Virus record (IMG/VR): IMGVR_UViG_3300037189_000415
Location: 1-55,125 of that record
Reading direction: 5' to 3' (one strand)
DNA from: a virus
DNA: 55,125 bases
Shown here: positions 38,105-47,998 of the stretch, one piece after another
Layout of the letters: each line of letters begins with the position of its first letter
Position numbering within the stretch: the stretch's first letter is position 1
Translations under genes and position numbers: made by a program
The notes under the pieces: generated by a model
Told to the model about the DNA's origin: nothing
Seen by the model: only the letters and a program-made list of their open reading frames with translations
Database searches by the model: none

Positions 38105-41095
38105 TTATTTTCTATTGATGTTCATCAGCCCACGGTTCATGCCGGTAGGGAGAACTGTAACAGCCTCTGCTGTGAATTTTCCATCCGTACCCAACTTGGC
38201 AGGGTTCAAATCTATTTGTACTATGTAATTCCCATCTCTGCTAGTCGCTATTACCGTCTCACCGCCATTTGGGTTAATTACTTTCTGGACATTCTCAAAG
38301 CCCTGCTGCTCCATATACTTCTTGGCAAGTTCAGTTTGGGATTTAACACCTTCTAATTGCAAGGAGTTAATACCCTTTACCAATTCAACCTTGACGAGTT
38401 TTGCGGTTTCGAGATTTGTCTCCATCACTTTACTGCTCAACGCAGCTTCTGCTGCCAGCTTCTGTTGGTTGTATTGCTCATTGATAGACCGCATAGCTAC
38501 GTCAGCCATCTTGGATTTATCGTACACAGCAACAGCCTGTAGTTGCCCATCGACCGGCAGGTACAAGTTGTAACGCCCATCGCTTCGTGGCTGGATGCGA
38601 ACTTCCTGCCCTGAGTACCAAGACCAGATGCGCTCTAACCGTTGTGGGTTGTTGCCGTACTGGAAGTCTGACAACGCTTGGTATGAAATAGCCATACCCA
38701 AGTTGTTGTCGATACCTTCTAGACCCTGCTGGATTGTTTGGTCTGTCGTCATAACGTCCGACTCATACTTGAGTCGGATTTTATTTATGTTCTGATCTAA
38801 CGTACGAATCTGATCTAGCTTAGTCTGCATCTCCTTAATCAGACCATTGCTGCGGGCGACTTCAGCCTCCATTGCCAGTTGCTTACGCTGGGCAGCGAAG
38901 TTATTCAGTTCACCAGTGTAGTAGTTGGTGATGCTTTGGCGTGTCTGTTGGTACTGGGCTACAGCGTTTTGACGCTGGTTCAAGTACTTGTTGGTCGTGA
39001 AGTTATGTTCTTCTGGCTTCATCGACAACGCAATACGAATACGTTTCAGATGCTCCTCAGGTTCCTCACTGATAGCAGGTTGTTGTACACCAGCAGTCGG
39101 TTGCTCAACAGCCGCAGGTTGTTTCTGGTCTTGCTGTACTTGCTGTACTTGCGTAACGTCCACAACGCGATTGACAGTACGCCCTGTGTTATCCACCTGT
39201 ACTTTTTTGGTGGTAGTAGCGTATAGCTGTTTGCTTTGAGCATCGTTAAGGTGCAGACCCATCTTGTCTTTGGTAATGTCCGGGAACATATCCGCAAGTG
39301 GGCCAGTAAACTGAACTTGGTTTTCTGCTGCAAGTTTTGCCAGATACTCGTTCTGACCAGTTGTAGGATTCTGTTTAGTACCCGGCCCCACACCAATGAT
39401 GTATGGAGTACCGCCCTTCTCTTTGATGAGCGCAATCTGTTTGGCAACAAAGTCTTGTTGCTGTGGGTTATTTGGTAAGCCTGTGCCAACGTAGACCATT
39501 GCACCCTTGATGTCGTTCTTAGCAACATAGGCTTGCAAGCGTTCGTAAACAGCCTTAGGACTTTCCCCAGTCTTATACGAACCTTCGAGTTTGTTTGCCT
39601 TGGCAAAACCTTCAGCTACGCTGTCACCGATAACGATAGTCTTTGTAGGAGCAGCCGCTTGTACCTGTGCTTGAGCTACTGGCTGTCCACCGCCCAGACG
39701 CGTTAATGCTTCGTTGTACAACGATACATAGGCACGGTTGTAATCGGCGTTCATGATGTTGCCATCATGCGCGTTCAGTGGGCGTTTCTGTTGCAGCACT
39801 GCGTCTGCGTTACCTTGGTAGCCAGCGCCCCACAGGTTCTTAGGATTACCAATCAACTCGTTGTATTTCAATACGAGCAGTCCGCCAGTAATCTTACCGT
39901 TGACGGTATTGAACTCCATCGAACGCGCAGCAGATACCGTTGCCTCAGGTATGTTGTACTTCTTAATAATGTCTGGATTGGTAAACCACTTCTTGATATT
40001 TTTAAAAGTATCAGGCATGACTTGCATTGGGCCTGATGCTCCCTTCCCACTCTCTGCTGAAGTAGCTCCGTAGTTTGTTTCCAGTCCGTACACTGCCAAT
40101 GCCGCAGCAGGGTCTACCTGAAGCTGCCCAGCAAGTGCAATGATTTGTTTGGTTTGCGGACGTTGCAATGCTGCGTCCATGGTATTGGTGAGGTCAACAA
40201 TACGCTTATCAGTTACCGAAGTTGAGTTCGCAATAAACTTGGAGTCGATCTTTGATGTCTTACCATCGCGCAGATTGACCGGTGGTACTTCAAGATTTTG
40301 CGCTCTACTAGCTTCATCCTTTTTTAACTTTTCTTGGTATTGCTCTACCGTGTAGTTCCCTTGCTCCCTTGCTCGAATCATGTCGTAGTAAGGTGTAGCT
40401 GAACCAGTATTGATGCTTGGAATTTCTACGCGGGTAACATCATTATCATAAATTCCAAGGGCGCGACCCAAACGAGGTATGCCGATCTGATTGGCAGTCC
40501 AAGTCCCGATACCAGAAATAGCATTAAGGGGGCCACCAACAAGCACATCGGCGGCAGCCGCAGGGAACCTGAGCAAATCTAACCGATCTCTAGTTGCCTG
40601 CTGCCCTCTATTTACAGTGTCTACAATGCGCTGCTTCTCGGCTGGCGGTAATGATAGAAATTGAGAGTAGGACACTGGCGGCGGATTAGCATCAGCACTT
40701 TGCACAACCACTGGTTTATTTTTATTTTCGGTGGTAGTTACTACCGGTTGCTCTGGTACATCAAGCTTTGCAGCAGGAACCGCTACTGGTACAGGAGCAG
40801 ATTCTGGCTTAGGGACGATGTACGTATCAAGACGGTTACCCGGCATCGGTTTGTTCGTAACATCAAACACCGACGGAGGCATGGTGAAGCCAATAGGAGC
40901 CAAGCCAGCAAGTTGCTGGTTAGGGTCAATCGTTTGCGAACGCTGTTGCAACTCCCGCCGCTGGCGAGCTTGCCTATAGATGTCGTCAGTTTCCTCTACC
41001 GCGCCCAACATCCGTGGGATGCGAGTCATGGTTTGAAACTGCGCATCTTCATTCGCAGGAACCGCCCTAAAAAACGCATCAAGTCCGCCAGCCAT
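38105..41095 (-). CDS. Internal virion protein with lytic transglycosylase and SGNH hydrolase domains (996 aa)
   Basis: The N-terminal third is Pro/Val-rich and disordered. A lytic transglycosylase domain has LAVYGLETNYG with Glu339 as the likely acid, then GASGPMQVMPDTFKN. A second domain from about 485 begins IVIGDSVAEG (Ser492), contains VYVGTGLPNN (about 540-550), and has DKMGLH (Asp610, His615), a typical SGNH hydrolase triad. The C-terminal half is a long helical region (LNQRQNAVAQYQQTRQSITN). The transglycosylase opens peptidoglycan at infection, as in T7 gp16. The SGNH domain may remove acyl groups from cell-wall or surface glycans. It has a terminal overlap-free start at 41095. Confidence 0.82.
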   Translation of the reverse strand: MAGGLDAFFRAVPANEDAQFQTMTRIPRMLGAVEETDDIYRQARQRRELQQRSQTIDPNQQLAGLAPIGFTMPPSVFDVTNKPMPGNRLDTYIVPKPESAPVPVAVPAAKLDVPEQPVVTTTENKNKPVVVQSADANPPPVSYSQFLSLPPAEKQRIVDTVNRGQQATRDRLDLLRFPAAAADVLVGGPLNAISGIGTWTANQIGIPRLGRALGIYDNDVTRVEIPSINTGSATPYYDMIRAREQGNYTVEQYQEKLKKDEASRAQNLEVPPVNLRDGKTSKIDSKFIANSTSVTDKRIVDLTNTMDAALQRPQTKQIIALAGQLQVDPAAALAVYGLETNYGATSAESGKGASGPMQVMPDTFKNIKKWFTNPDIIKKYNIPEATVSAARSMEFNTVNGKITGGLLVLKYNELIGNPKNLWGAGYQGNADAVLQQKRPLNAHDGNIMNADYNRAYVSLYNEALTRLGGGQPVAQAQVQAAAPTKTIVIGDSVAEGFAKANKLEGSYKTGESPKAVYERLQAYVAKNDIKGAMVYVGTGLPNNPQQQDFVAKQIALIKEKGGTPYIIGVGPGTKQNPTTGQNEYLAKLAAENQVQFTGPLADMFPDITKDKMGLHLNDAQSKQLYATTTKKVQVDNTGRTVNRVVDVTQVQQVQQDQKQPAAVEQPTAGVQQPAISEEPEEHLKRIRIALSMKPEEHNFTTNKYLNQRQNAVAQYQQTRQSITNYYTGELNNFAAQRKQLAMEAEVARSNGLIKEMQTKLDQIRTLDQNINKIRLKYESDVMTTDQTIQQGLEGIDNNLGMAISYQALSDFQYGNNPQRLERIWSWYSGQEVRIQPRSDGRYNLYLPVDGQLQAVAVYDKSKMADVAMRSINEQYNQQKLAAEAALSSKVMETNLETAKLVKVELVKGINSLQLEGVKSQTELAKKYMEQQGFENVQKVINPNGGETVIATSRDGNYIVQIDLNPAKLGTDGKFTAEAVTVLPTGMNRGLMNINRK

Positions 41096-41106
41096 ATTGG
41101 GTCTCC

Positions 41107-42690
41107 TTAGCCGTTGTATCGGTACATATCACGCGTATCTTTGGACAACAGCGGATATGTCATGTAGGTAGCCATCTTAGTAGCGCCCTGCCCAGCCAGT
41201 GCACGAGATGTATCAAGATCAGAATACATGCTTGCCACTTCTTTCAAGCCTGCCTGCATACCACGAGGCGCGGTTGGGTACATGCCTTGCGCACGAGACA
41301 ATGCTGTGTTGCGCATATCCAAGCCGCTTGCGTAACCTCTGTCATACGCGCTACCGACGTTTGCAGTAAGACCCAGAGACGCACGACGACGCTCTGAAGC
41401 ACCGTAACCGGGAGTACGAAGACCTGCAAAACGGTCGTCGCGGAAACCTTCAGCCAAAGATTTTGCGCCAGACACTTGTGCGGCATTGGCAGTTTGTTGC
41501 GCCCAGTAGTCAGGGTTGATAGCTTTGGCCTGTGCAACGAAATCGTTGTACTCTTTGAGCTTGGCTTGATACGCTGCTTGGTCTTGACCTTCAAGACGCT
41601 TGAGTTCTGCTTGGTATTCGTCAATGCGTTTTTGCTGCTCTTTACCGGCTTGTTGCGCGTATAGTGAGCCAACGATATTTGGAGCCGCCAGCAAAGTCAT
41701 ATCAGCCATCTTAACTGGGTCACTTATACGATTTCCAAGAGTTTGGAAGTACCCCTGCTTTTCAACTGGTAGCCCAGTCTTAGGATCAATACCACCGCCG
41801 GATGCAGATGCAGTGTTTGTGCCGCCGCCTGCTGGACTGGTTTGTGCACCAGTATCTACACCTCTGTTAGACGCGTTCGAATACGAATATGGATTTGTAC
41901 CTGCGCCGCTATACACGGGAGCAGTATTACCAGTATTGGTAATTGTCTGACCAGCGTCGTTAACAAACGTATGAGAATAAGTACTCGATGGCGCATATGG
42001 GCCTATACCAATACGAGGGTCATACAGATTAGTTGCCCCCAATGCCCTAGCCCCGCCTAACGTAGTATTCGCAGTCACGTTGGTCATGCTGTTTGCAAGA
42101 GCACCCGGATCCATAGCACCGCTAGATAACTTACTAGCAACGTCTGCCGAAATATTACCGCCGTATGCAATGTTTTGTGACTGAACAACCGCACCATTCA
42201 TAGGATCAACGAAAGCGTTCTTTGAGGCATCCCAAACACCAGTTCCGCTACCGCTATTGGTAATGACAGCAGAGTTAGGGCCAGCAGTAAATCCGGTTGC
42301 ATTTTGCACTGGGACGCCACTACCTGTGAATCCCATACCTTGTTGCCAGCCGCCGATACCACCGCCGATACCGCCCAGCAATGCACCCTGTTTCCAGTCG
42401 CCACCCATAGCAGCAGTAGTTACGCCGCCCAGTACTGCACCGACGCCAGCAGATGCTAAACCACCCCAAGCTGCACTCGCACCTAGAGCAGTTGCAATCT
42501 GCGGAGCTACGATGGGGATAGCAATCGCTACAGCTATACCGACAAGTGTCTTTAGAAATCCACCACCACCGCCGCCCATTTCGGATTCGCCACGAATAGC
42601 TGCGGCAATCGGATTGAGTTTTCCGGGGAACTTATCGTGTACCCCATACGAGACAAACTGGATGTTGTCAAAAGTTAGTTGATTAGACAT
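41107..42690 (-). CDS. Internal virion protein (527 aa)
   Basis: It has a hydrophobic, glycine/alanine-rich N-terminal region (LKTLVGIAVAIAIPIVAPQI, residues ~46-65, then GGVTTAAMGG and GALLGGIGGGIGG) typical of membrane-interacting ejection proteins. The middle is Asn/Thr/Gly-rich. The C-terminal third is helical (YQAELKRLEGQDQAAYQAKL). The length and place beside the transglycosylase protein suggest a gp14/gp15-like role in forming a channel through the host envelope. It overlaps the next gene start by eight bases. Confidence 0.65.
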   Translation of the reverse strand: MSNQLTFDNIQFVSYGVHDKFPGKLNPIAAAIRGESEMGGGGGGFLKTLVGIAVAIAIPIVAPQIATALGASAAWGGLASAGVGAVLGGVTTAAMGGDWKQGALLGGIGGGIGGWQQGMGFTGSGVPVQNATGFTAGPNSAVITNSGSGTGVWDASKNAFVDPMNGAVVQSQNIAYGGNISADVASKLSSGAMDPGALANSMTNVTANTTLGGARALGATNLYDPRIGIGPYAPSSTYSHTFVNDAGQTITNTGNTAPVYSGAGTNPYSYSNASNRGVDTGAQTSPAGGGTNTASASGGGIDPKTGLPVEKQGYFQTLGNRISDPVKMADMTLLAAPNIVGSLYAQQAGKEQQKRIDEYQAELKRLEGQDQAAYQAKLKEYNDFVAQAKAINPDYWAQQTANAAQVSGAKSLAEGFRDDRFAGLRTPGYGASERRRASLGLTANVGSAYDRGYASGLDMRNTALSRAQGMYPTAPRGMQAGLKEVASMYSDLDTSRALAGQGATKMATYMTYPLLSKDTRDMYRYNG

Positions 42691-43192
42691 TTGGAGCCTC
42701 CGTTAATTCCAATCTCATGTGTGAGTAAACCTGCTTGAACCCATAACGAGTAAGCATCCGCTGCATTGCCGGGCCTACCCACCCATCTATGGCTCGTATA
42801 CCGTTCATATACGCCCAACCACAAAACTGCTGCCAAAACTTCCGATGGAACATAGCTAATTCTGTACCGCCAATAGCCAGTACATTCATTGCTGGAAGTC
42901 TTGGGTACTGAACTACTTCTACTGCAAGTGCGAGACGCACATCACGTTCAGGATTTGTGGCAGTTCTGTCGTTTGTCAGCACAAAAATATACGCTTTACC
43001 ATTTAGTGCAAGGGCTTTAATATCATCTACCTCTAGTTCACCGTGCATTGTTTCTTTGACGCAGCGGTTCAACAGAGGGCGCACCCAAGGCCAGTATGCT
43101 TCTACGTGTGCAGGCGTAGCGAGCAAAAGCGGTTGATACTCCTCATCAAGAGGAGCCGGTTCCATCATTGCTGGCCCTGTATATAGCGTCAT
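42683..43192 (-). CDS. GNAT-fold-like internal virion protein (169 aa)
   Basis: It has the look of an acetyltransferase-like protein: HVEAYWPWVRPLLNRCVKET near the start, then LALAVEVVQYPRLPAMNVLA, then FCGWAYMNGIRAIDGWVGPA and RYGFKQVYSHMRLEL at the end. GNAT-like proteins of this type are found near internal virion protein genes in T7-like phages (gp13-like). I do not see a clear acetyl-CoA binding loop. It overlaps its neighbours by a few bases on both sides. Confidence 0.6.
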   Translation of the reverse strand: MTLYTGPAMMEPAPLDEEYQPLLLATPAHVEAYWPWVRPLLNRCVKETMHGELEVDDIKALALNGKAYIFVLTNDRTATNPERDVRLALAVEVVQYPRLPAMNVLAIGGTELAMFHRKFWQQFCGWAYMNGIRAIDGWVGPAMQRMLTRYGFKQVYSHMRLELTEAPNV

Positions 43193-44184
43193 GTTTTTGC
43201 CTTGTCTTTCTCATCGCCCTTTTTATACTTCTCCAACAGCATATCGAAGAAGTCCGTACCTTTGGCTTCGACAACATGTTTAGGAACGACATACTCACCG
43301 CCAGATACTCGAATCTGGATGTCATCGGCACGACCAGTTTTGTCGTCGGTAGGTGACCACTCCTCAGGAATATCGCCACCCATTTTAAAGCCGGGACTGT
43401 AGGTATCTCTGAACGTCTGCACACGACCACCATTAGCCAGTTGCTGCATTGGGCCACCAGCTTGTGCTCCTTGGAGTTCTTGCTGCACAGCAGCACCAGC
43501 CATCAAAATGGCAAACACAATGCCTTGATCGTATTCGGCTGGCAAATCTTGCTCAGTGGCTAGACCACGTTGAATAGCAAGTTGGCGAAGCCGTGGGTAT
43601 AGAGCAGGGTTCTGCGCCGCAGCCGTAGCCAGTTGTACAGCAGTATTAAGCTGCTCCATAGTCAACTCGCCAGACTGAATAGCCTGCATAATTACTTGGC
43701 GCATTTGGGAAATAGCTTGCGGGTTGCTCTGCATCGTTTGCTGAACTGCTTGCTCCATCTCCTGCATGGGGATCGGTTGGCTCATCGCCTGCTGCTGACC
43801 ACCTTGCATTGGCATACCACTTTGCATAGGCTCACCGCCCATCATAGGCATACCCTCTGGGCCGACTTGACCACCATCAGCGTAAGTAGGCTGCATACGG
43901 AAGTCCAGCACAGGATAGTTAGGGTTAGATGCAACTGTGCCAGTTGGTTGTGTCTGAAGGGCTTGCATGTTGATGCCGCCGTCTGGTGCGCCACCGCCAC
44001 CGCCACCGCCCATCATGCCTTGACCTTGCTGGTTAATCAGGCTGGCTAAGGATGCTGGCAGCGCGGTTGTAGCCGGAGCCATACCAGAGCCAAAACCGGG
44101 ACTGCGCATACCCGCTCCCGGAGTAAATCCGTTTTCTAAGCCAAGGTTCTGCATCCACCCTTGTGCGCCATTTCCTTTTGACAT
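43189..44184 (-). CDS. Virion-associated protein with GGEYVVPKHVV motif (331 aa)
   Basis: The N-terminal 100 residues are Gly/Met/Gln-rich and disordered. A helical middle (PIPMQEMEQAVQQTMQSNPQ and on) follows. The C-terminal part has VSGGEYVVPKHVVEAKGTDF and a helical end. The pattern S-G-G-E-Y/F-V-V/I-P is common in ejected virion proteins. The short YADGGQV (about residues 102-108), LANGGRV and FKMGGDI recall the GYxxGGxV tag of other genes here. It overlaps the next gene by four bases (ATGA). Confidence 0.65.
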   Translation of the reverse strand: MSKGNGAQGWMQNLGLENGFTPGAGMRSPGFGSGMAPATTALPASLASLINQQGQGMMGGGGGGGAPDGGINMQALQTQPTGTVASNPNYPVLDFRMQPTYADGGQVGPEGMPMMGGEPMQSGMPMQGGQQQAMSQPIPMQEMEQAVQQTMQSNPQAISQMRQVIMQAIQSGELTMEQLNTAVQLATAAAQNPALYPRLRQLAIQRGLATEQDLPAEYDQGIVFAILMAGAAVQQELQGAQAGGPMQQLANGGRVQTFRDTYSPGFKMGGDIPEEWSPTDDKTGRADDIQIRVSGGEYVVPKHVVEAKGTDFFDMLLEKYKKGDEKDKAKT

Positions 44185-44204
44185 GATCGTATCCTTTCTA
44201 GTCG

Positions 44205-44543
44205 CTATGATTTTAGTTGAGTAATCAGAGCGTTTAGCACATCTTTGATGTATGCTACATCCCCGATCAGTGTTTGTACATCCACAATAAGTTTTGCGTA
44301 GTCTTCCGCTGAAGCTACATTTACACCGCTTATTGTAAACCCCGCCCCCGTGGCTGTCACCTGTCTTAGGTTCAAATCACCCATGGGCTGTATCCCAATC
44401 TGCCCAGCAACAAGGGCTTGATACCCAGTATCCCCGCGCTGCCCGGTCAGGATTTCTACGTTTTGCTTTACGTTGTTTAGGAATTGAAACTGCCACTCAG
44501 GTATTCCTACCTGTGGCACGGCGGGTAGTGCTGCGTAACTCAT
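44205..44543 (-). CDS. Small structural protein (112 aa)
   Basis: It reads MSYAALPAVPQVGIPEWQFQ, then FLNNVKQNVEILTGQRGDTG, and ends in a helical segment (AEDYAKLIVDVQTLIGDVAY and on). The start overlaps the 794-aa tail protein's stop by one base (TAATG). Patterns such as PEWQFxFLNxVKxNVEILTG are found in small phage tail proteins located next to the tail-tube protein. It is probably a tail or assembly protein. Confidence 0.6.
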   Translation of the reverse strand: MSYAALPAVPQVGIPEWQFQFLNNVKQNVEILTGQRGDTGYQALVAGQIGIQPMGDLNLRQVTATGAGFTISGVNVASAEDYAKLIVDVQTLIGDVAYIKDVLNALITQLKS

Positions 44544-46927
44544 TATGCTGTCCTCAATCCAAAGGGAGTCTCACCTACATGGATAGCCCGGATTCGAGCC
44601 GAACCAGCCACAGACACCTCAAATGTATCCGACCTATATCCAGCCGGTAGTCGGAAGATGTCTGAGTTATCAACCGATACGTCGCAAACTAGCTCTTTGT
44701 TTGCCCAGAGTTTAAATGTCACAGGGAACGCTCCGGTAATATCTCGCTTGTAGATTGTCAGTTCAGGATCGCCATTCAGCAACATACTATTGACTGTACC
44801 AAGTACAGGTACTCGCGCAGATGTGTTGGGGTCTACATAATCCACAGGGCCGTTAACCGTACCTAACTCGGCGACAAGTGCCCAGATTTCAGCATTGTGC
44901 GGTGCAACAGTTTCGTTGTACGCAAGAATCGCTTCAGTTTCCTCAGACGGTACGGAGTAGTCGGCGACAACTCTTGCTGCGCCAAGGTTGAGATAGTCTT
45001 TGGTCACAATGACCTTAGACTTCCATTCCAAGGGTAGCAATGGCTGGGTATCGTCGTCCCACTTAGACAACGAACCTGACGTATCTGAACAGAAATAAAA
45101 CACATTGGTGCGGGCATCATAGTGCGCGGCACTAAAAACAACTGGGGCGGTTATAAAGAATCCGCCAACCTTGTCCTCACGTTCAAAAATAAATGAGCCT
45201 GCGGAATGAGACGCAAAGTATTTACCCGCGTAGAACGCAGCAACCAATGTCGTTGGGTTAAGATCACGTTCCCATGTATCCCAGTCATGGACTAACTTGG
45301 TCACAAGATCAATACCGGCGGATGGGTTGTAAACACCAATACCACCGTAGGTTGGGAATACAACACCATACCCAATATTTACAATACCTCGTTTAGAAGT
45401 ACATGGATATGGAGCGTCAATACGTGCATACGCCATGTTCGCTGGAGTGTTACCACTTACCAAGAACGGAAAAGATTCGGTTAGTACCAACACCGATCCG
45501 GCAATGGGGGAGATACCAACAATACGTGAATCAAAAACAAGTCGGTATTTAGCAGGCCATGCCCAAGGTTTATTAGGCTCAGAGAAGCAAAGTTCATTCT
45601 CGGTAAAGCCGCAAAGAATGTTGTTCTGGATAGACGAAAGTCCCTGCATATCAGCAGGTGGAGCATCATAGTCTTGTGAAGTTAAATTTATAGCAAGTGC
45701 GTCAGAGTCATAATCATCAATAAACGTGGTTGACTCGTAGTATCGAGAGACATTTGTCTCTGGCTCTGAAATATCCCAGTAAAGCGTACCAGCCGAGCAG
45801 GCGGTATCTGCTTTATTAGAGCCATTCTTCACATAGCTGAACTTATACTCTCCATCCACACCAGTGACTATGCCATCTGTGATATTGAATGAGGTATCAG
45901 GAGTACCACCAAACGCAATACCAGTCACTTTTACCTTATCTCCTACAAGCAAATTGTGTGGAGTCGCAGTAGTTAAAGTAACTGTGTTTGTTGCTCGGGC
46001 CGCCCGAGAAACTACGACGGGGAACCATACGGTACGCAACCGGAAGTAATCCGAGCCACTACTCGAAGTAATGGTGCGGTACAGCCGGAATCCAGATATG
46101 TAAGTGTTGCCTGCTGGCTTTGTAGTAGGAAGGTTACCTACTGTAACTATCTGACCTTCTTTTAAGTAGTCAGTTACCGATGGATCAGAGGGGATAGATT
46201 CCTCACCCCATGCTGTCAACCATGTAAATACATAGTTACGTGTGATTGTATTACCCGCAAGGTTTACCTTACCGGCTGTATCCGCAGTTGTTGCTACAGC
46301 GTCACCAGAATTAAAGTAAGTAAACGATGTAGAGTTTGTTACGGTAATACGGACGTTTGTGGCGTTGAAGGTCTTACCTGTTGCAGTGGCAAAACTAGAA
46401 ACAGAGACGACCTGACCGGTCTTTAAATTATGTGCAGACCCAGTGATGATTGTTGCAATGTTGCCAGAGTCACGAGCATAAGAAGCCGTAGTAGCAGCAG
46501 TAAACGACGTTACCACTGTAGTAGGAATAGTAGTTGGTAAAGGCAGACCTAGATCGTACGCTTCAACTGGATACGGCCCCGCACCTTGGATTGCTAAATC
46601 GTAGTTAGTGACCTTGGGTGTACCACTTCCCGAGTAATAGATACGCTGTTCTTCCTCTGTTAACGCAGTAGTGATAGCTACGTCAACATCGGTTAGCCAT
46701 GATAACCACTTCAAATCAGTAGCATCATCTGGATTACGCATTGGGTAAATCGCCCGTATAACGCCGTTGCGACTGACGTTACCGATAATGGATGGTTGAT
46801 GGTACGGAATCAAATCTCCGGAATACACCTTTGCGTTCGACGCAATTTGAGCGGCAGCATCCGGTAGCAACTCCGGGCTAATCTTCGGAGCCGCCCCTAG
46901 AAACTTGCTAAGTTTAATCGCTGCCAT
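44543..46927 (-). CDS. Tail tubular/nozzle-like protein (794 aa)
   Basis: The protein starts MAAIKLSKFLGAAPKISPEL and has PDAAAQIASNAKVYSGDLIP, as in podovirus tail proteins that form the nozzle or stem (gp12-like). Thr-rich beta strands form most of the middle (two copies of a short hypervariable pattern with ASSH/HNLxxGxxVxV near residues 170 and 320). Later, GYGVVFPTYGGIGVYNPSAG fits a beta-propeller-like part. The C-terminus has ARIRAIHVGETPFGLRTA. It is close to the lysis cassette and internal proteins. The assignment to tail tube B-like is by position and pattern. Confidence 0.65.
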   Translation of the reverse strand: MAAIKLSKFLGAAPKISPELLPDAAAQIASNAKVYSGDLIPYHQPSIIGNVSRNGVIRAIYPMRNPDDATDLKWLSWLTDVDVAITTALTEEEQRIYYSGSGTPKVTNYDLAIQGAGPYPVEAYDLGLPLPTTIPTTVVTSFTAATTASYARDSGNIATIITGSAHNLKTGQVVSVSSFATATGKTFNATNVRITVTNSTSFTYFNSGDAVATTADTAGKVNLAGNTITRNYVFTWLTAWGEESIPSDPSVTDYLKEGQIVTVGNLPTTKPAGNTYISGFRLYRTITSSSGSDYFRLRTVWFPVVVSRAARATNTVTLTTATPHNLLVGDKVKVTGIAFGGTPDTSFNITDGIVTGVDGEYKFSYVKNGSNKADTACSAGTLYWDISEPETNVSRYYESTTFIDDYDSDALAINLTSQDYDAPPADMQGLSSIQNNILCGFTENELCFSEPNKPWAWPAKYRLVFDSRIVGISPIAGSVLVLTESFPFLVSGNTPANMAYARIDAPYPCTSKRGIVNIGYGVVFPTYGGIGVYNPSAGIDLVTKLVHDWDTWERDLNPTTLVAAFYAGKYFASHSAGSFIFEREDKVGGFFITAPVVFSAAHYDARTNVFYFCSDTSGSLSKWDDDTQPLLPLEWKSKVIVTKDYLNLGAARVVADYSVPSEETEAILAYNETVAPHNAEIWALVAELGTVNGPVDYVDPNTSARVPVLGTVNSMLLNGDPELTIYKRDITGAFPVTFKLWANKELVCDVSVDNSDIFRLPAGYRSDTFEVSVAGSARIRAIHVGETPFGLRTA

Positions 46928-46932
46928 GGTGT

Positions 46933-47271
46933 TTACACATTCCGTTCAAAGTGGGGGCAATCAACCAAGGATTTGAAGTTGCCGCCCCAACGATTCTTAG
47001 GATGCAGCGACTCCCAATATTGCCCTAATGGAGCCAAGACTTCTTTGCTCCAGATAATTTTACCGTCCTTGAAGAAGTTTAAATCAATCGCACATCGTTT
47101 CAAGTGGATCGAATTCATGGTCTTTGAACGCCCTGCTTTGAAGTGCAAAGCCTGTTGCTCAGGGGTACGAGCCAATTCACCACCCGTAACCATGAAACCT
47201 TGTTCTGTGGCGTACTGGATTAACTTGCAGGCGTCCAAAAGGAACGCGGCTTGTTCTTGGCTAAGGCTCAT
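46933..47271 (-). CDS. Endolysin, M15 peptidase (112 aa)
   Basis: The active site has His56 in NSIHLKRCAIDLNFF and Asp63, and a further His107 in DCPHFER, matching the SxHxxxxAxD and DxxHFE patterns of M15 (VanY/L-Ala-D-Glu) peptidases. The protein is short, with no signal peptide or binding domain, so release depends on the holin. It overlaps the holin gene by four bases. It cleaves peptide stems in peptidoglycan during lysis. Confidence 0.9.
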   Translation of the reverse strand: MSLSQEQAAFLLDACKLIQYATEQGFMVTGGELARTPEQQALHFKAGRSKTMNSIHLKRCAIDLNFFKDGKIIWSKEVLAPLGQYWESLHPKNRWGGNFKSLVDCPHFERNV

Positions 47272-47780
47272 TTTTTCCCTCTCATTTCTGCCAGTTTCTC
47301 AACTGTGCGACCGCCAAAGTAAGCGCCCATAATCAACATACCCCAGTTACCAAGTAGGGTGACATACGACTCATTGGCGTTATAACCAAAGGCCGACATC
47401 ATGGCGAATAGGAAGTACCCCATAAAGATTGCTATGAGACTCATGGGGCGAATATTCTTGGACAACCAAGAGTCGGATGCCATATCTGCATCCCACCTAT
47501 TAGATACGTTGTTGTCCTCATTCTTGGCGGCATCGGCAAAGAGTTGTAGCTCTGCCAGTTCCATCTTGGCTTTCTCAATGCCGAGTTCAAGTAGACGTTC
47601 TTCATGGTCGTACTGAAGCTGACGCAGGTTTGCCACATCTTCAGGCGTAGGGTTATCTGGAATCTTTACGCCTAGGGTTTTCTCAACAACTTCTTTACCC
47701 TTAGCTTGAATTGCAGATGACAAAAGTCCTAAGCCGCTTTCAGCCAGTGTGCCAAGTAGTGCTCCAACAATAGGTATCAT
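47268..47780 (-). CDS. Holin with three membrane segments (GTA_holin_3TM-like), 170 aa
   Basis: The protein has an N-terminal hydrophobic stretch (IPIVGALLGTLAESGLGLLS), a long charged helix with KVEKA-like composition (about 40-95), and two C-terminal hydrophobic segments (MSLIAIFMGYFLFAMMSAFG, about 115-134, and LLGNWGMLIMGAYFGGRTVE, about 143-162). This is the layout of 3TM holins found in gene-transfer agents and phages. It lies directly upstream of the endolysin in the same operon and overlaps it by four bases. Confidence 0.88.
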   Translation of the reverse strand: MIPIVGALLGTLAESGLGLLSSAIQAKGKEVVEKTLGVKIPDNPTPEDVANLRQLQYDHEERLLELGIEKAKMELAELQLFADAAKNEDNNVSNRWDADMASDSWLSKNIRPMSLIAIFMGYFLFAMMSAFGYNANESYVTLLGNWGMLIMGAYFGGRTVEKLAEMRGKK

Positions 47781-47998
47781 TCTTCCACCCCTTTTATCAA
47801 ATTAGCGTTTCGTTCTTCCACAATTTCCCTGCGCAACTTCTCTACTTTCTTAGCCGTTGCTTCAATCATAATACGCTGCTCTAACGTGTCAAGATATATC
47901 CACATGCTGAACGGAAGCCCCAATAGGATAACGACCGCAAATATTACGAGGACGATTAAAAACGTCGTGTCATCGCTGCTGTGATTAGGAGTGCCCAT
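47777..47998 (-). CDS. Single-pass membrane protein with coiled coil (73 aa; possible i-spanin)
   Basis: The N-terminal TM segment (TFLIVLVIFAVVILLGLPFS, about residues 12-31) is followed by a charged helix (EQRIMIEATAKKVEKLRREI). This is the layout of inner-membrane spanins, which are often next to endolysin and holin. No lipoprotein partner is visible. It overlaps the previous gene by 43 bases and the holin gene by four. The spanin role is possible but unproven. Confidence 0.5.
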   Translation of the reverse strand: MGTPNHSSDDTTFLIVLVIFAVVILLGLPFSMWIYLDTLEQRIMIEATAKKVEKLRREIVEERNANLIKGVEE

